Shown: positions 18,777 to 27,369 of the stretch, piece after piece
Layout: every line of letters starts with the position of its first letter
How positions within the stretch are numbered: the stretch's first letter is position 1
Assembly (NCBI RefSeq): GCF_001983935.1
Contig: NZ_CP017641.1
Location: 2,666,001-2,730,000 of the forward strand
Length of the DNA: 64,000 bases
Reading direction: 5' to 3'
Origin: Fuerstiella marisgermanici
GTDB lineage: Bacteria; Planctomycetota; Planctomycetia; Planctomycetales; Planctomycetaceae
The notes under the pieces: model-generated
What the model saw: only the letters and a program-made list of their open reading frames with translations
Database searches by the model: none
What the model was told of the DNA's origin: nothing
Position numbers and translations under genes: made by a program

Positions 18777-19880
18777 ATGGCTCCGAGTGTTGACCAAATG
18801 CCAATTGACGACGAGGCCGAGAATGCTGAACTTCAGGAGCAAGTGAAGTTGGCAGAGACGCAGATCGTTGAGCAGTCGAAGCGGATTGAGTATTACCTGA
18901 CAGACTATTCGGTTGAGTTGTTGGCGATGAAGATGGGGAATGGACAATTTGTGATTCCGTCATACCAACGAGACGATACGTGGGAAGACGATCGGAAATC
19001 GAGGTTCATCGAGTCTCTGCTAATGGGACTTCCCATTCCGTTCCTGTTCTTTTGGGAAAAAAGTGACGGCAGGCTCGAAGTCGTCGATGGATCGCAGCGT
19101 CTGCGGACGATCGCACAATTCTTGAATGGTGAACTTGAGATCGGTGAGCTGACGCAGCTCACTGAATTGACGGGACTGCGGTTTCAAGACTTGCCAGAGT
19201 CTCGCCAACTCAAAATCAAGAACCGGAGCATCCGAGGAATCATCTTGAATGAGCACGCTGACGAGCAGGCGCGGTTTGACATCTTCGAACGAATTAACAC
19301 TGGGAGCAAGATCGCCAACAAGGCGGAAGTTCGACGCGGAGCTCTGGCGGGACCGTTCTTGGAGTTGGTTATCGAGCTTGCCCAAGATGACCTTTTTGTA
19401 AAACTGGCTCCAGTACCTCAAATGGGCGTAAGCCTTCGTAAGCGAGAAGAAATGGTGACTCGCTTCTTCGCGTACTCAGACTTGTATGCGAGTGGCTTCA
19501 CGGACTACAACGACCGCCCTGCAGAGTATCTATTTGAGTACGCCAAGGGAAAGAATGAAGAGTTGCAAGACAAGAAACGCGTGAAGGCTTTCAAGAAACG
19601 TTTCAATGAGACAATGAAATTTATTGACAAGACGTTTCCGTACGGATTTCGGAAATCTGCAACGGCCACCCAAACGTACTACACGCGATTTGAGTCGATC
19701 GCGGTCGGTAGCTTCTTGGCGATAAGCAAAAAACCTGAACTGAAGAAGGCTCCACCTGACGTTGGCTGTTGGATTACCGGTGATCAATTCAAAGAATATA
19801 GCAAGTCAGGAAGCTCAAACGTTAAGCGTCGTATGAAAGATCGATTTGAATTTGTTCGTGACAAGCTCACGGAGGGCTAG
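18777..19880 (+). CDS. DUF262 domain protein (ParB/Srx-like fold, GmrS-related)
   Basis: The first gene of a compact operon. A short coiled coil (about residues 14-40) precedes the DUF262 core: VIPSYQRDDTWEDDRKSRF (60-78), LLMGLPIPFLFFWE, and the nucleotide-binding VVDGSQRLRTI (DGSQR at 104-108, the family DGQQR). FERINTGSKIANKAEVRRG follows. DUF262 is the N-terminal domain of GmrSD-type modification-dependent restriction enzymes and has nucleotide-dependent or nuclease activity in some members. The DUF1524 HNH partner domain is absent: the protein is 367 aa and its C-terminus holds no HxxP nuclease motif. The HEPN gene starts 1 nt after its stop. Likely a sensor or regulatory subunit; this role is inferred. 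Confidence 0.9.
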   Translation: MAPSVDQMPIDDEAENAELQEQVKLAETQIVEQSKRIEYYLTDYSVELLAMKMGNGQFVIPSYQRDDTWEDDRKSRFIESLLMGLPIPFLFFWEKSDGRLEVVDGSQRLRTIAQFLNGELEIGELTQLTELTGLRFQDLPESRQLKIKNRSIRGIILNEHADEQARFDIFERINTGSKIANKAEVRRGALAGPFLELVIELAQDDLFVKLAPVPQMGVSLRKREEMVTRFFAYSDLYASGFTDYNDRPAEYLFEYAKGKNEELQDKKRVKAFKKRFNETMKFIDKTFPYGFRKSATATQTYYTRFESIAVGSFLAISKKPELKKAPPDVGCWITGDQFKEYSKSGSSNVKRRMKDRFEFVRDKLTEG

Positions 19881-19881
19881 C

Positions 19882-20619
19882 ATGGACACCACGCAATTCG
19901 AAGACCGAGTTGTCGAAATTGAAAGCTACATAGACCTGCTAAAGGTAGTGGAGTCCGCGGCTCAGTCTGGACCACCTGAAATCGGGAATTCGGCAATAAC
20001 GACATGTCAACAACGAATGTTGTATTCGTCAGTCTACTTACATCTCTACAACCTTGTTGAAGCGACGGCGACTTGGTGTACGTCTGCGGTTACTGAAGCA
20101 ACCGCAGCTGGGCAGGCGTGGAAACTCGAACAGCTCGACTCGGCCGTTCGGCGAGAGTGGCTTCGGACAAACCTCAGAACGCATACACAATTGAATCCAA
20201 GCAACCGGCTAAGCACCTCGTTTGTAGTTTGCGAGAGCATTCTCAATGGTGCTCCGATTGAAGAATGGGGCATCGAACGAGGGGGCGGAGGGAACTGGGA
20301 CGATGGAGCGATCGAGAACATCAGCGAGAGAGTTGGCTGTGTCTTGAAAATTGCAACAGCAACGAAGTCTGCCGCGAAACGCCCATTTCGAGACGACAAG
20401 AATGCATTCCAATACGTAAAGGAGCTTCGCAACAAACTGGCTCACGGATCGATCTCTTTTGAGCAGTCAGGCGAAAACGTCACCGTTCAGGACTTAGTTG
20501 ACCTGAAGAATCGAACGGTCAACTATCTCCGCGAGGTCTTGCAATCATTTGAGAACTACGTTGCGAGCCATATGTATTTGGAATCAGGGGCGAGGCATAG
20601 TTTGGCGGGGTCGCCGTGA
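19882..20619 (+). CDS. HEPN-domain nuclease, MAE_28990/MAE_18760-like
   Basis: The ATG at 19882 is chosen because GGAGG (19871-19875) precedes it, inside the end of the DUF262 gene; an in-frame ATG at 19846 lies within that gene. The HEPN catalytic motif R-x4-H is seen as RNKLAH (residues 183-188) in VKELRNKLAHGSISFEQSG, which is characteristic of the MAE_28990/MAE_18760 families. An all-helical N-terminal half (MLYSSVYLHLYNLVEATATW) fits. HEPN proteins with this motif are metal-independent RNases and often toxins or effectors. At 245 aa the length fits. Its TGA overlaps the GTG of the methyltransferase (GTGA). Likely the effector of the operon, by inference. Confidence 0.88.
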   Translation: MDTTQFEDRVVEIESYIDLLKVVESAAQSGPPEIGNSAITTCQQRMLYSSVYLHLYNLVEATATWCTSAVTEATAAGQAWKLEQLDSAVRREWLRTNLRTHTQLNPSNRLSTSFVVCESILNGAPIEEWGIERGGGGNWDDGAIENISERVGCVLKIATATKSAAKRPFRDDKNAFQYVKELRNKLAHGSISFEQSGENVTVQDLVDLKNRTVNYLREVLQSFENYVASHMYLESGARHSLAGSP

Positions 20620-21653
20620 TTACGTGCGTGGATCTGTTCTGCGGTGTTGGAGGCCTGACTCATGGGTTGGCCAAAGCCGGCATTGATGTGGTTGCCGGCT
20701 TCGACACTGATGCGCTATGCGAGTACGCGTATGAGTCCAACAACGACGCCACGTTCGTTCGCGAAGATGTCGGGGCGTTGGTTGGTAAGGACATACGTGC
20801 ATTGTGGGACAAAGACACTACGACACTTTTGGCTGGCTGTGCGCCGTGTCAGCCGTTCTCAACATATAGTCGAGCCAGCCGCAAAGACAAACCTGACGAG
20901 AAATGGGAGCTGGTCCGCCACTTCTCTCGACTAGTTGGAGAAGCGAAGCCCGATTTAGTGACGATGGAAAACGTTGCACAGATCGTTAGGCATGATGTCT
21001 TTCAAGAGTTCCTAGAATCATTGGCTGGCTACTCGATTTGGCACTCAGTTGTCGAATGCCGTGCATTCGGGGTCCCGCAAACGCGGAAACGCCTCGTCCT
21101 ATTGGCTTCAAAGCTGGGGCCAATAAAGATGTCTCGTCCCAATCCCTCGGCAGGGAAAGCGACCGTCGCAACCGCGATATCTAGGCTCCCGCAGTTGGCA
21201 GCAGGAGAGAGCGACTGCAAAGACCCGTTGCATCATGCCTGCAACCTTTCCGCTATCAACCTGAAGCGAATTCGTGCGTCGCAACCAGGTGGCACGTGGA
21301 GAGATTGGCCTGTTTCACTGCGGGCTAACTGCCATAAGCAAGAAGCTGGCGAAACCTACCCCAGCGTTTACGGCAGGATGCAATGGGATGAACCAGCCCC
21401 CACGATAACGACCCAGTGTTTTGGCTACGGTAACGGGCGGTTCGGTCACCCGGAGCAAGATCGCGCAATCACCCTCCGCGAGGCCGCCATGCTGCAGACC
21501 TTCCCGCGTCGGTACAAGTTCTTGCGAGCGAAGGAAAAAGTTGTCTTTCACACGATGGGCAGATTGATTGGGAATGCCGTTCCTGTCAGATTGGGACATG
21601 CAATTGGCCGCTCATTCGTTGAACACGTCAACATGCTCGAACGCGACGCCTAG
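20616..21653 (+). CDS. DNA (cytosine-5-)-methyltransferase
   Basis: All key m5C methyltransferase motifs are present in order: I (DLFCGVGGLTHG, residues 6-17), IV with catalytic Cys (GCAPCQPFSTYSR, C78), VI (ENV, 118-120), VIII (QTRKRLVLLASK), IX (REAAMLQTFP) and X (GRLIGNAVPVRLG). The recognition region between VIII and IX is short and includes YPSVYGRMQWDEPAPTITT. At 345 aa the enzyme is complete and monomeric in type. It uses SAM to methylate cytosine in DNA; the target site cannot be read. The start is GTG overlapping the HEPN stop by 4 nt. No restriction endonuclease gene follows, so the upstream pair may take that role. Confidence 0.95.
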   Translation: MITCVDLFCGVGGLTHGLAKAGIDVVAGFDTDALCEYAYESNNDATFVREDVGALVGKDIRALWDKDTTTLLAGCAPCQPFSTYSRASRKDKPDEKWELVRHFSRLVGEAKPDLVTMENVAQIVRHDVFQEFLESLAGYSIWHSVVECRAFGVPQTRKRLVLLASKLGPIKMSRPNPSAGKATVATAISRLPQLAAGESDCKDPLHHACNLSAINLKRIRASQPGGTWRDWPVSLRANCHKQEAGETYPSVYGRMQWDEPAPTITTQCFGYGNGRFGHPEQDRAITLREAAMLQTFPRRYKFLRAKEKVVFHTMGRLIGNAVPVRLGHAIGRSFVEHVNMLERDA

Positions 21654-22442
21654 CTTTCTTAAGTCGCTTGGGAATGGCCAACGATGAAGCCCGGGGGGGG
21701 CTGGCACAGACTATGAAGAGTCAAGGTTCAGCGTTTCGCACGACGCGTACATTTCCACCTTCTGGACGACTTCCGTTTACAATCATGAATGCACTCCATT
21801 TCGTGACGGCTGAGATGAGGTAGCGTCTCTGAGGATTTGGGCTGACGCTTAGGAACGCTCGGTCGCTGCTCAGAAAAACTAATTCAACAACATGTTTCCA
21901 ATTGGAAGCATAGCTGATGTGGAAGACGCCTCAATAGGTGTTATCACGTGCAAGATTGTCAATATTTGCCGCATTGGATTCAAAGAGCATTCTTCTTCTC
22001 CGCAGCGTGACTCACCAGAACAATGTGGAGTCTGAATTTTTGGCGATTGATCGCACACACCGTCGATGACATCAATACCATTCGGGGATCGGCAACACCT
22101 TCTCATTGTGAATTCTTTCCAGCTCCTCGTGGCTGACTCGCTATTCTTCTTCAGCACCGCGACCGCACATTGTTTTGAACGCATTGATGCGTTGATGGGC
22201 GATGCCCATCCTACTTGCTCAACAGTCATTGATTGGGCTCGTGTGCGCCCGGATTGAAGTTGTTGCATGGTGTTGGGAATTGTCACACAATGTGGACTGG
22301 GTATTCGCAAGGGGGCAATGGCCTAATTTGTGGACTCGTGGATTTTTCAGGTCGTATGGCATGTCTCTCGATCGCTTCAAGCGTTGTAGCGGTGAGACAT
22401 AGCGGACGATGCCGACAGTGACTGTCGAAGGTAAGGTCTTTC
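21654..22442. other. Right border region of the island, no supportable gene
   Basis: This 789-bp gap contains a run of G (around 21692) and, at 22192-22219, the half copy of the palindromic repeat. The longest open frame (minus strand, 21879-22310) has no motif, no ribosome site and crosses the repeat, so it is not called. The stretch may hold decayed island sequence. Confidence 0.45.
22192..22219. repeat. Palindromic repeat, half copy, right of the island
   Basis: TTGATGGGCGATGCCCATCC and the following CTACTTGCT match the right arm and following bases of the element at 18545-18572 with one substitution in 28 nt. The left arm is missing here. Both copies are in the same orientation and bracket the DUF262-HEPN-methyltransferase operon. 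Confidence 0.7.
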
Positions 22443-23792
22443 ATGAACGACAATAAGAGTACTCGGCGTGAACTGTTGGGGATGGGGATTCCGGCGCTTG
22501 CTGGCGCGGCCGTTTGTTCGAACTCTGGCATTGCCGCCGAGAAAACGGCAAACGCGGAGGATGTTTCCGAAGCGGTATCGGGGAAGGCGTGGGCTGAGCG
22601 GCGAAAGGTGGTCGAACGCAAGTGGCTGGATCTGTTGGGCGACTTTCCGACTCAGGTTCCAGATCTGCGAGTGGAGATGAAGGAAGTCGAACACAAGGAC
22701 GGGATCACTCGGTATCACGTTAGCTTTCAGGCCGAAGACGATGATCGAGTCACCGCGTGGCTGCTGGTGCCTGATGCTGCGAAGAAGAAGCCGACACCGG
22801 CAATTATTTGCCTTCACAGTACGACCTGGGGTTCCGGCAAGGATCAAACGATCGGCCTGTCCGGGAAACGCCCGGTTGATCCTCCGCCAGATCCGCAGGC
22901 GGGCCGTCACTACGGTCTGACTCATGCCCAACACGGCTTCGTGACGCTCAGCATCGACGCACTTACGGATGGCGAGCGGATTGAACCCAAACGCCGAGTG
23001 ATGGATACGCGCGGGTTTTATTTGAAGCATCCCGAATGGTCCATCGTCGGAAAAATGATCTGGGACTGCATGCGAAGCGTGGACTTTCTGCAAACTCTGG
23101 ACTTCGTCACGCCGGATCAAATTGGCGTGACAGGCCTGTCGCTGGGCGGACACTATGCTCTGTTCGCGGCCGCGTTTGAACCTCGTATTACCGCGGCGGT
23201 ACCGAACGGTGGCGTTCTGGATTGGCATCGCCACACGAGTTCATGGTCGCGCGTTCCGTCCGGCGATAATTGGCGTCCGTGGGAAGAAGGCGTCGACAAA
23301 CCGACAAGCAGTGCGAAGCTTGAAAAGCGGTTCGGGTTTAAGACCAACAGCGGGCCGTACATCTACATCAAGAAGTTCCGCCCGTACATTGACGATCAGA
23401 CTCGGCCACTGCCGGTGGACTTCAGCGAACTGATGGCGATGGTCGCCCCGCGCGCGTTGCTGGTGATTTCGACGGAGCAGGAATTTTACCGGCACAAGTT
23501 CTTCCAGAAGGTCCCGAAAGTTCTGGACGTCTACATCAACTGGCAGGAGACCGATGGTCTGCCGAGCGTTCTGAAGGCGAGGCAAGAGCTGCCGGGGTTC
23601 GCAGAAACGCTCGACTACTACGAAACTCAGCACAACATCAGCGAATCGACAATCGTGAAGCAGTTTGGCGAATTCGGTGCCGGAGACTGCTTCAGCTGGT
23701 TCTCATTCCCCGGCGGTCATGGCCTGCCCGGCGTCGCGCGACGAATGAGCTTCGCATGGTTTGACCGCTGGCTGGGCCGCACGATGTATTGA
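22443..23792 (+). CDS. Tat-exported dienelactone-hydrolase/acetylxylan-esterase-like protein
   Basis: The N-terminus carries a Tat-type signal (STRRELLGMGIPALAGAAV; RR followed by a hydrophobic stretch and AxA). The alpha/beta-hydrolase core shows VTAWLLVPDAAKKKPTPAII, an oxyanion region ICLHSTTWGSG, the nucleophile elbow GVTGLSLGGHYALF and a terminal catalytic His in FPGGHGLPGVARR. MVAPRALLVISTEQEF probably precedes the acid. At 449 aa it is a full-length member of a large planctomycete secreted esterase family. AAGGTAAGG lies just upstream of the ATG. It starts right of the island border repeat and is probably core genome. Substrate unknown, possibly acetylated polysaccharide. Confidence 0.85.
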   Translation: MNDNKSTRRELLGMGIPALAGAAVCSNSGIAAEKTANAEDVSEAVSGKAWAERRKVVERKWLDLLGDFPTQVPDLRVEMKEVEHKDGITRYHVSFQAEDDDRVTAWLLVPDAAKKKPTPAIICLHSTTWGSGKDQTIGLSGKRPVDPPPDPQAGRHYGLTHAQHGFVTLSIDALTDGERIEPKRRVMDTRGFYLKHPEWSIVGKMIWDCMRSVDFLQTLDFVTPDQIGVTGLSLGGHYALFAAAFEPRITAAVPNGGVLDWHRHTSSWSRVPSGDNWRPWEEGVDKPTSSAKLEKRFGFKTNSGPYIYIKKFRPYIDDQTRPLPVDFSELMAMVAPRALLVISTEQEFYRHKFFQKVPKVLDVYINWQETDGLPSVLKARQELPGFAETLDYYETQHNISESTIVKQFGEFGAGDCFSWFSFPGGHGLPGVARRMSFAWFDRWLGRTMY

Positions 23793-24258
23793 TGCCGCCG
23801 CCGCAGTTGAGGCTCACCCGACATCGCCCCAACTGCGTCTGCAATTGGAATGAGCCGCGACATCGCGGTGGCCGCCTCTTTGAGTTGTCGGCGACCGCTA
23901 TGCCAGTGGTTCGGTGGCCCGGCGGGTGCTGCGAAAGCGTCGGAGCGCCCTTCAACGGTCCGCACGTACGTTCCGACACGCTGGTTAAATATTGGAGCGA
24001 TGCCCGCGTGCGCCTGCTGCGTTGCCGGGGAATTTTCGGCGATGAGAAATCTGGCATGCTGACGATTGACCGTGGATTTTCTCTGCGTTCGCCCTAAAAT
24101 AGCGTTGAGATTGAGTCTCAGACGCAAGCTTTTCGAGGCCTCAATCTTTTGCCAGCCAGCCAGCGACACGCGAGCCAGCCAGCCTGAACCGTCCTCAATC
24201 CCCGGAACACGCTCCCGTCGTTCCGTCCCGCCCAAGAGTCTGGCAGAAAGAACTGGCA
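23793..24258. other. Promoter region and 5' leader of the DUF1559 gene
   Basis: No gene is supportable in this 466-bp stretch. It holds a palindromic operator-like site at 24106-24120 and, in the presumed leader, two runs of GCCAGCCAGC (24151-24164 and 24173-24184), a short direct repeat. Confidence 0.4.
24106..24120. promoter_or_regulatory. Candidate operator palindrome, TGAGA-n5-TCTCA
   Basis: TGAGATTGAGTCTCA has perfect 5-bp arms and continues to CAGACG. The right half, TGAGTCTCAG, recurs 48 bp upstream of the hotdog-methyltransferase gene at 41985. The layout resembles Fur-type inverted repeats. It stands 139 bp before the DUF1559 ATG. The regulator is unknown. Confidence 0.35.
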
Positions 24259-25230
24259 ATGAGATTTTCCACGGCCCCCGTGCGCCGTCGCACCGCGTTT
24301 ACTCTGATTGAACTGCTTGTTGTCATTGCGATCATCGCGATTTTAATTGCTCTGTTGCTGCCCGCTGTGCAACAGGCTCGCGAAGCCGCTCGACGCATTC
24401 AATGCAAGAACAACCTGCGGCAGATTGGCATCGCCTGCCACAACTATCATTCCACTTACGGCACGTTCGCCCCCGGCCGTCTGGTGTACGACGGCACGGA
24501 TTCGACGGGATCCCCGACCAAAGTTGTAACGGGCTTTCTGGCGATGGTGCTGCCTCAGATGGAAGGCTCAAATCTTTACTACCAATACGATCAAAAGTTT
24601 GGCTTTGATGATCCGATCAATCAGGAGGCCGTCAATACAGTCGTGCCCGGATTTCTATGTCCGTCGGCTCCTGGCGAACGCATTACGCCAATTTACTCCG
24701 GCTGGAACATGGGCTGGACGACAAACGTCGCCGCTCTAACGGGCCAAACGGCCGCAGCAGCTGACTACTTCGGCGTTCGCGGCTTGCACTACCCGGACCA
24801 GACGGGCACGCACATTTGGGACGGCACGGCCGGCATCATGAACGAACGCGGAACAAAAATCGGACACATCACCGACGGTTCCAGCAACACCATTCTGTTG
24901 TTCGAAATGGCCGACAAGCCGCATCACTGGAAGCTTGGCAAACAGCAGGGAACGCCAACCAACGCTCAGTTTTATTCTCACGGTCCATGGGCCGGCAATA
25001 ACGGCGTGGGCATCTACAATTGGAACGACGACGGAAGCAGTAAAGGCTGCGACAACTGTTCTAAGTTCATCAACGTCGACAATGAACTGTCACCGTACAG
25101 CTTCCATACCGGTATCGTAAACATCATGCTGGCGGATGGTTCGACTCGGTCCGTTTCAGAAAACATTGACGCTCAGACATTTATCGATCTGTGTCGAGCC
25201 ACCGACGGCAACGTGATTGGCGAATATTGA
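24259..25230 (+). CDS. DUF1559 domain protein with pseudopilin-type N-terminus
   Basis: This is a clear DUF1559 (SBP_bac_10-like) planctomycete protein. It has a type IV pilin-like prepilin motif (RTAFTLIELLVVIAIIAIL) followed by LLPAVQQAREAARRIQCKNN and LRQIGIACHNYHSTYGTFAPG. The C-terminal part shows ITDGSSNTILLFEMAD and FHTGIVNIMLADGSTRSVSE. These proteins occur in tens to hundreds of copies per planctomycete genome, are probably processed by a prepilin peptidase and displayed at the cell surface; their exact role is unknown. At 323 aa it is typical. The gene stands alone and may be controlled by the palindrome 139 bp upstream. Confidence 0.95.
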   Translation: MRFSTAPVRRRTAFTLIELLVVIAIIAILIALLLPAVQQAREAARRIQCKNNLRQIGIACHNYHSTYGTFAPGRLVYDGTDSTGSPTKVVTGFLAMVLPQMEGSNLYYQYDQKFGFDDPINQEAVNTVVPGFLCPSAPGERITPIYSGWNMGWTTNVAALTGQTAAAADYFGVRGLHYPDQTGTHIWDGTAGIMNERGTKIGHITDGSSNTILLFEMADKPHHWKLGKQQGTPTNAQFYSHGPWAGNNGVGIYNWNDDGSSKGCDNCSKFINVDNELSPYSFHTGIVNIMLADGSTRSVSENIDAQTFIDLCRATDGNVIGEY

Positions 25231-25378
25231 TCCTCGCTTAGGCGGCCAGGGCGGCGACTGCAACACAGCCAGCAGACGTGTTTAGCTTGTGTTGCTTCGT
25301 CGGATTTCGAACAATCACTGGCTTCTGATCGATGCGAATCGGTTTACGTTCGAAGTGGCTGTGTCAACGGGGCCTCAC

Positions 25379-27061
25379 ATGAAACGTTTCCTGCGGTGTC
25401 CCGATCGGGCCTGCCTGGTGATGCTGTTCGCCGTCAGTCTGTTAAGCGGGTCGGGAAGTCACGTCCGAGCACAAAGCGAGGCGTTGACCGATCAGGTCGA
25501 TGCTGGTTTGGCTACGGCGTCGTCCAGCGCTGAAGCTTTGAAGACGGAAGAACGTGCGAACGATCGAACGGCGAATGCCATCGTTGAGTACGAGCTTTCG
25601 TTTTCGACGTTTTTGGGCGGTTCGGACTGGGAGCACGCTCGCGATGTCTTTGTCGACGACGCTCAGAACGTGTACATCGTCGGCGGAACGCAGTCGGACG
25701 ACTTTCCCGTCACGGAAGGCGCCTTTCAGACGAAGCACGACATGGCAGGCCAGCAGATCGGCAGCGGAGGCTACTGTGACGCCTTCGTCTGCAAATTTGC
25801 CCCCGATGGCAAGTTGTTGTGGTCGACTCTTCTGGGCGGACCGAACTACGACCGCGCCTACGCCGTGGAAGTCGACAACGCCGGATACGTGTATGTCAGC
25901 GGGCGGGGCGGACCCGGGTTTCCGGTGACAGATGAATCCTTCCAGTCGGAATTCCGAGGCACCGATGCCGGCATCTACGGGATGCAGAATGGCTTTCTGT
26001 GCAAGCTTCAGCCGGACGGTTCCGCGCTGGATTGGTCCGCGTTTGTCGGCGTGGGTCAATTGTGTCGCGACGTGTCTGTTGATGCCGCCGGCGATGTTTA
26101 TGTCGCGTTGCATTACGGCGGGAAAGGACCACTGCCGCCGAAGTCGTGGTTTGTGAATGCCTATCAGCCGACTCCCGCAGGCGACGTGGAAATCGGAGCG
26201 GTCAAGATCGCGGGCGATGGAAGTCGTGTCCATTGGGCGACGTGGTTCGGCGGTTCTGGGAAAGAAACATCAAACTGTGGACTACGTCTTGACCAGCAGA
26301 ACAACGTCTACCTGAACTTCACGACCCAGTCTTCCGACATGCCCACAACGATCGGAGCTCACGATCGAACCTACAACGGAAACGACGACGCATTCATCGC
26401 GAAGCTAAGTTCCGACGGATCGAAGCTGCTGTTTGGCACCTACTTTGGCGGCAGCGAAATGGAGGAAGGCAACAGCACCCACAATCTGTGCGTTGATAAT
26501 CACGGAAACGCGTACCTGTCCACCATCACCACCAGTCGCGATTTGCCGACCACGGCAGGAGCCTGGCAAACGAAAATGGCTGGCGGACAGAACGAAATCG
26601 CGCTCGCAAAGTTTTCAGCGGACGCCGGGGCTCTACTGAGCTGCACCTATGTGGGCGGCACTTCCGACGAAGAACCCGACGGGATCTACACGGACAAGGC
26701 GGGCAACGTGTTCTTCACTGGTAAGACGTCATCGGCCGATTTCCCCGTCACGCCCGGTGCTGTTCAGTCGCAGCGATCGGGGCAGTACGACGCGACGCTG
26801 GTTCTGCTGTCCGCTGATTTTTCCACGCTGAAGTACAGCACGTTTTTAGGGGGTGAGAACTACGACTACGGTCGATCCGGTTTTCTTGACCATCATGGCA
26901 ACCTGTTTGTCACGGGATCAATCAATGGCCCCGGGTGGCCAGCGAAGAATGCTCACCAACCACACTTCGCAGGTGGCGGCGGCGGCAAGGAACTCTGCTA
27001 CGAAGGCGGCTGCTACGCTGGCGACGTGATCCTCAGCAAACTGGTGCGAAAGAAAAAGTAG
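25379..27061 (+). CDS. Secreted SBBP beta-propeller repeat protein
   Basis: The ATG at 25379 (MKRFLRCPDRACLVMLFAVS) starts a signal peptide ending around VRAQSE; the frame is open 30 codons further upstream. The mature protein is built of SBBP-type repeats with the pattern STFLGGS-D-A---VD---N-YI-G-T-S-DFPVT-GAFQT, seen at least seven times (for example FSTFLGGSDWEHARDVFVDD, YVGGTSDEEPDGIYTDKAGN and YSTFLGGENYDYGRSGFLDH). Such repeats form an extracellular propeller. A cysteine pair sits near the C-terminus (LCYEGGCYAGD). No enzymatic domain is visible; a binding or surface role is likely. It is monocistronic. Confidence 0.88.
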   Translation: MKRFLRCPDRACLVMLFAVSLLSGSGSHVRAQSEALTDQVDAGLATASSSAEALKTEERANDRTANAIVEYELSFSTFLGGSDWEHARDVFVDDAQNVYIVGGTQSDDFPVTEGAFQTKHDMAGQQIGSGGYCDAFVCKFAPDGKLLWSTLLGGPNYDRAYAVEVDNAGYVYVSGRGGPGFPVTDESFQSEFRGTDAGIYGMQNGFLCKLQPDGSALDWSAFVGVGQLCRDVSVDAAGDVYVALHYGGKGPLPPKSWFVNAYQPTPAGDVEIGAVKIAGDGSRVHWATWFGGSGKETSNCGLRLDQQNNVYLNFTTQSSDMPTTIGAHDRTYNGNDDAFIAKLSSDGSKLLFGTYFGGSEMEEGNSTHNLCVDNHGNAYLSTITTSRDLPTTAGAWQTKMAGGQNEIALAKFSADAGALLSCTYVGGTSDEEPDGIYTDKAGNVFFTGKTSSADFPVTPGAVQSQRSGQYDATLVLLSADFSTLKYSTFLGGENYDYGRSGFLDHHGNLFVTGSINGPGWPAKNAHQPHFAGGGGGKELCYEGGCYAGDVILSKLVRKKK

Positions 27062-27140
27062 CCAACCACCGAACCCACGTTGTGGCACTTGCCCGCTTCA
27101 TTCGCTTCGGCAGAAAAGAAGCGTGACGTGGAGTGCAATC

Positions 27141-27256
27141 ATGGATGCATGTTTGTTTGGTGAGCGTGCCCGGCGTTGGAGCGACATGCGAGCGAAACCC
27201 CGGGCTTCCTTCACTTCGCTAAGTCCCCGCTGCCACGCCAAAAATCAAGCATCCAT
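27141..27256. repeat. 116-bp imperfect inverted-repeat element
   Basis: The outer arms ATGGATGC (27141-27148) and GCATCCAT (27249-27256) are perfect. Further inward, TTGG-GCGTG and CACGCCAA-type segments pair imperfectly. The centre, CCCCGGGCTTCCTTCACTTC, is about 80% identical to the loop core at 9986-10012. This is probably a dispersed palindromic element (MITE-like) or a very long hairpin. It lies in the 308-bp gap 27062-27369, which has no gene. Confidence 0.5.
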
Positions 27257-27369
27257 GAACGTCGCCACGACGCGTGCAGCGACGCGGCTGATTGGCGGCT
27301 ACGTTGCTGCCTGTTAGGATGAAGCCCGTGTCGACCAGAGTCACTGTAGTCTGACAAACGGCTTTCGCC

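Noticed and set aside
20616-21653. The methyltransferase as an orphan (Dcm-like) gene
   Set aside because: Its GTG overlaps the HEPN stop and the HEPN start abuts DUF262, so an operon is more likely than an orphan methylase.
21879-22310. A 143-codon minus-strand frame right of the island
   Set aside because: No motif, no ribosome site, and it runs through the dispersed repeat; kept only as a note on the gap.
25442-26233. A 263-codon open frame on the minus strand
   Set aside because: It is antisense to the SBBP repeat gene and reflects its GC-rich third positions.
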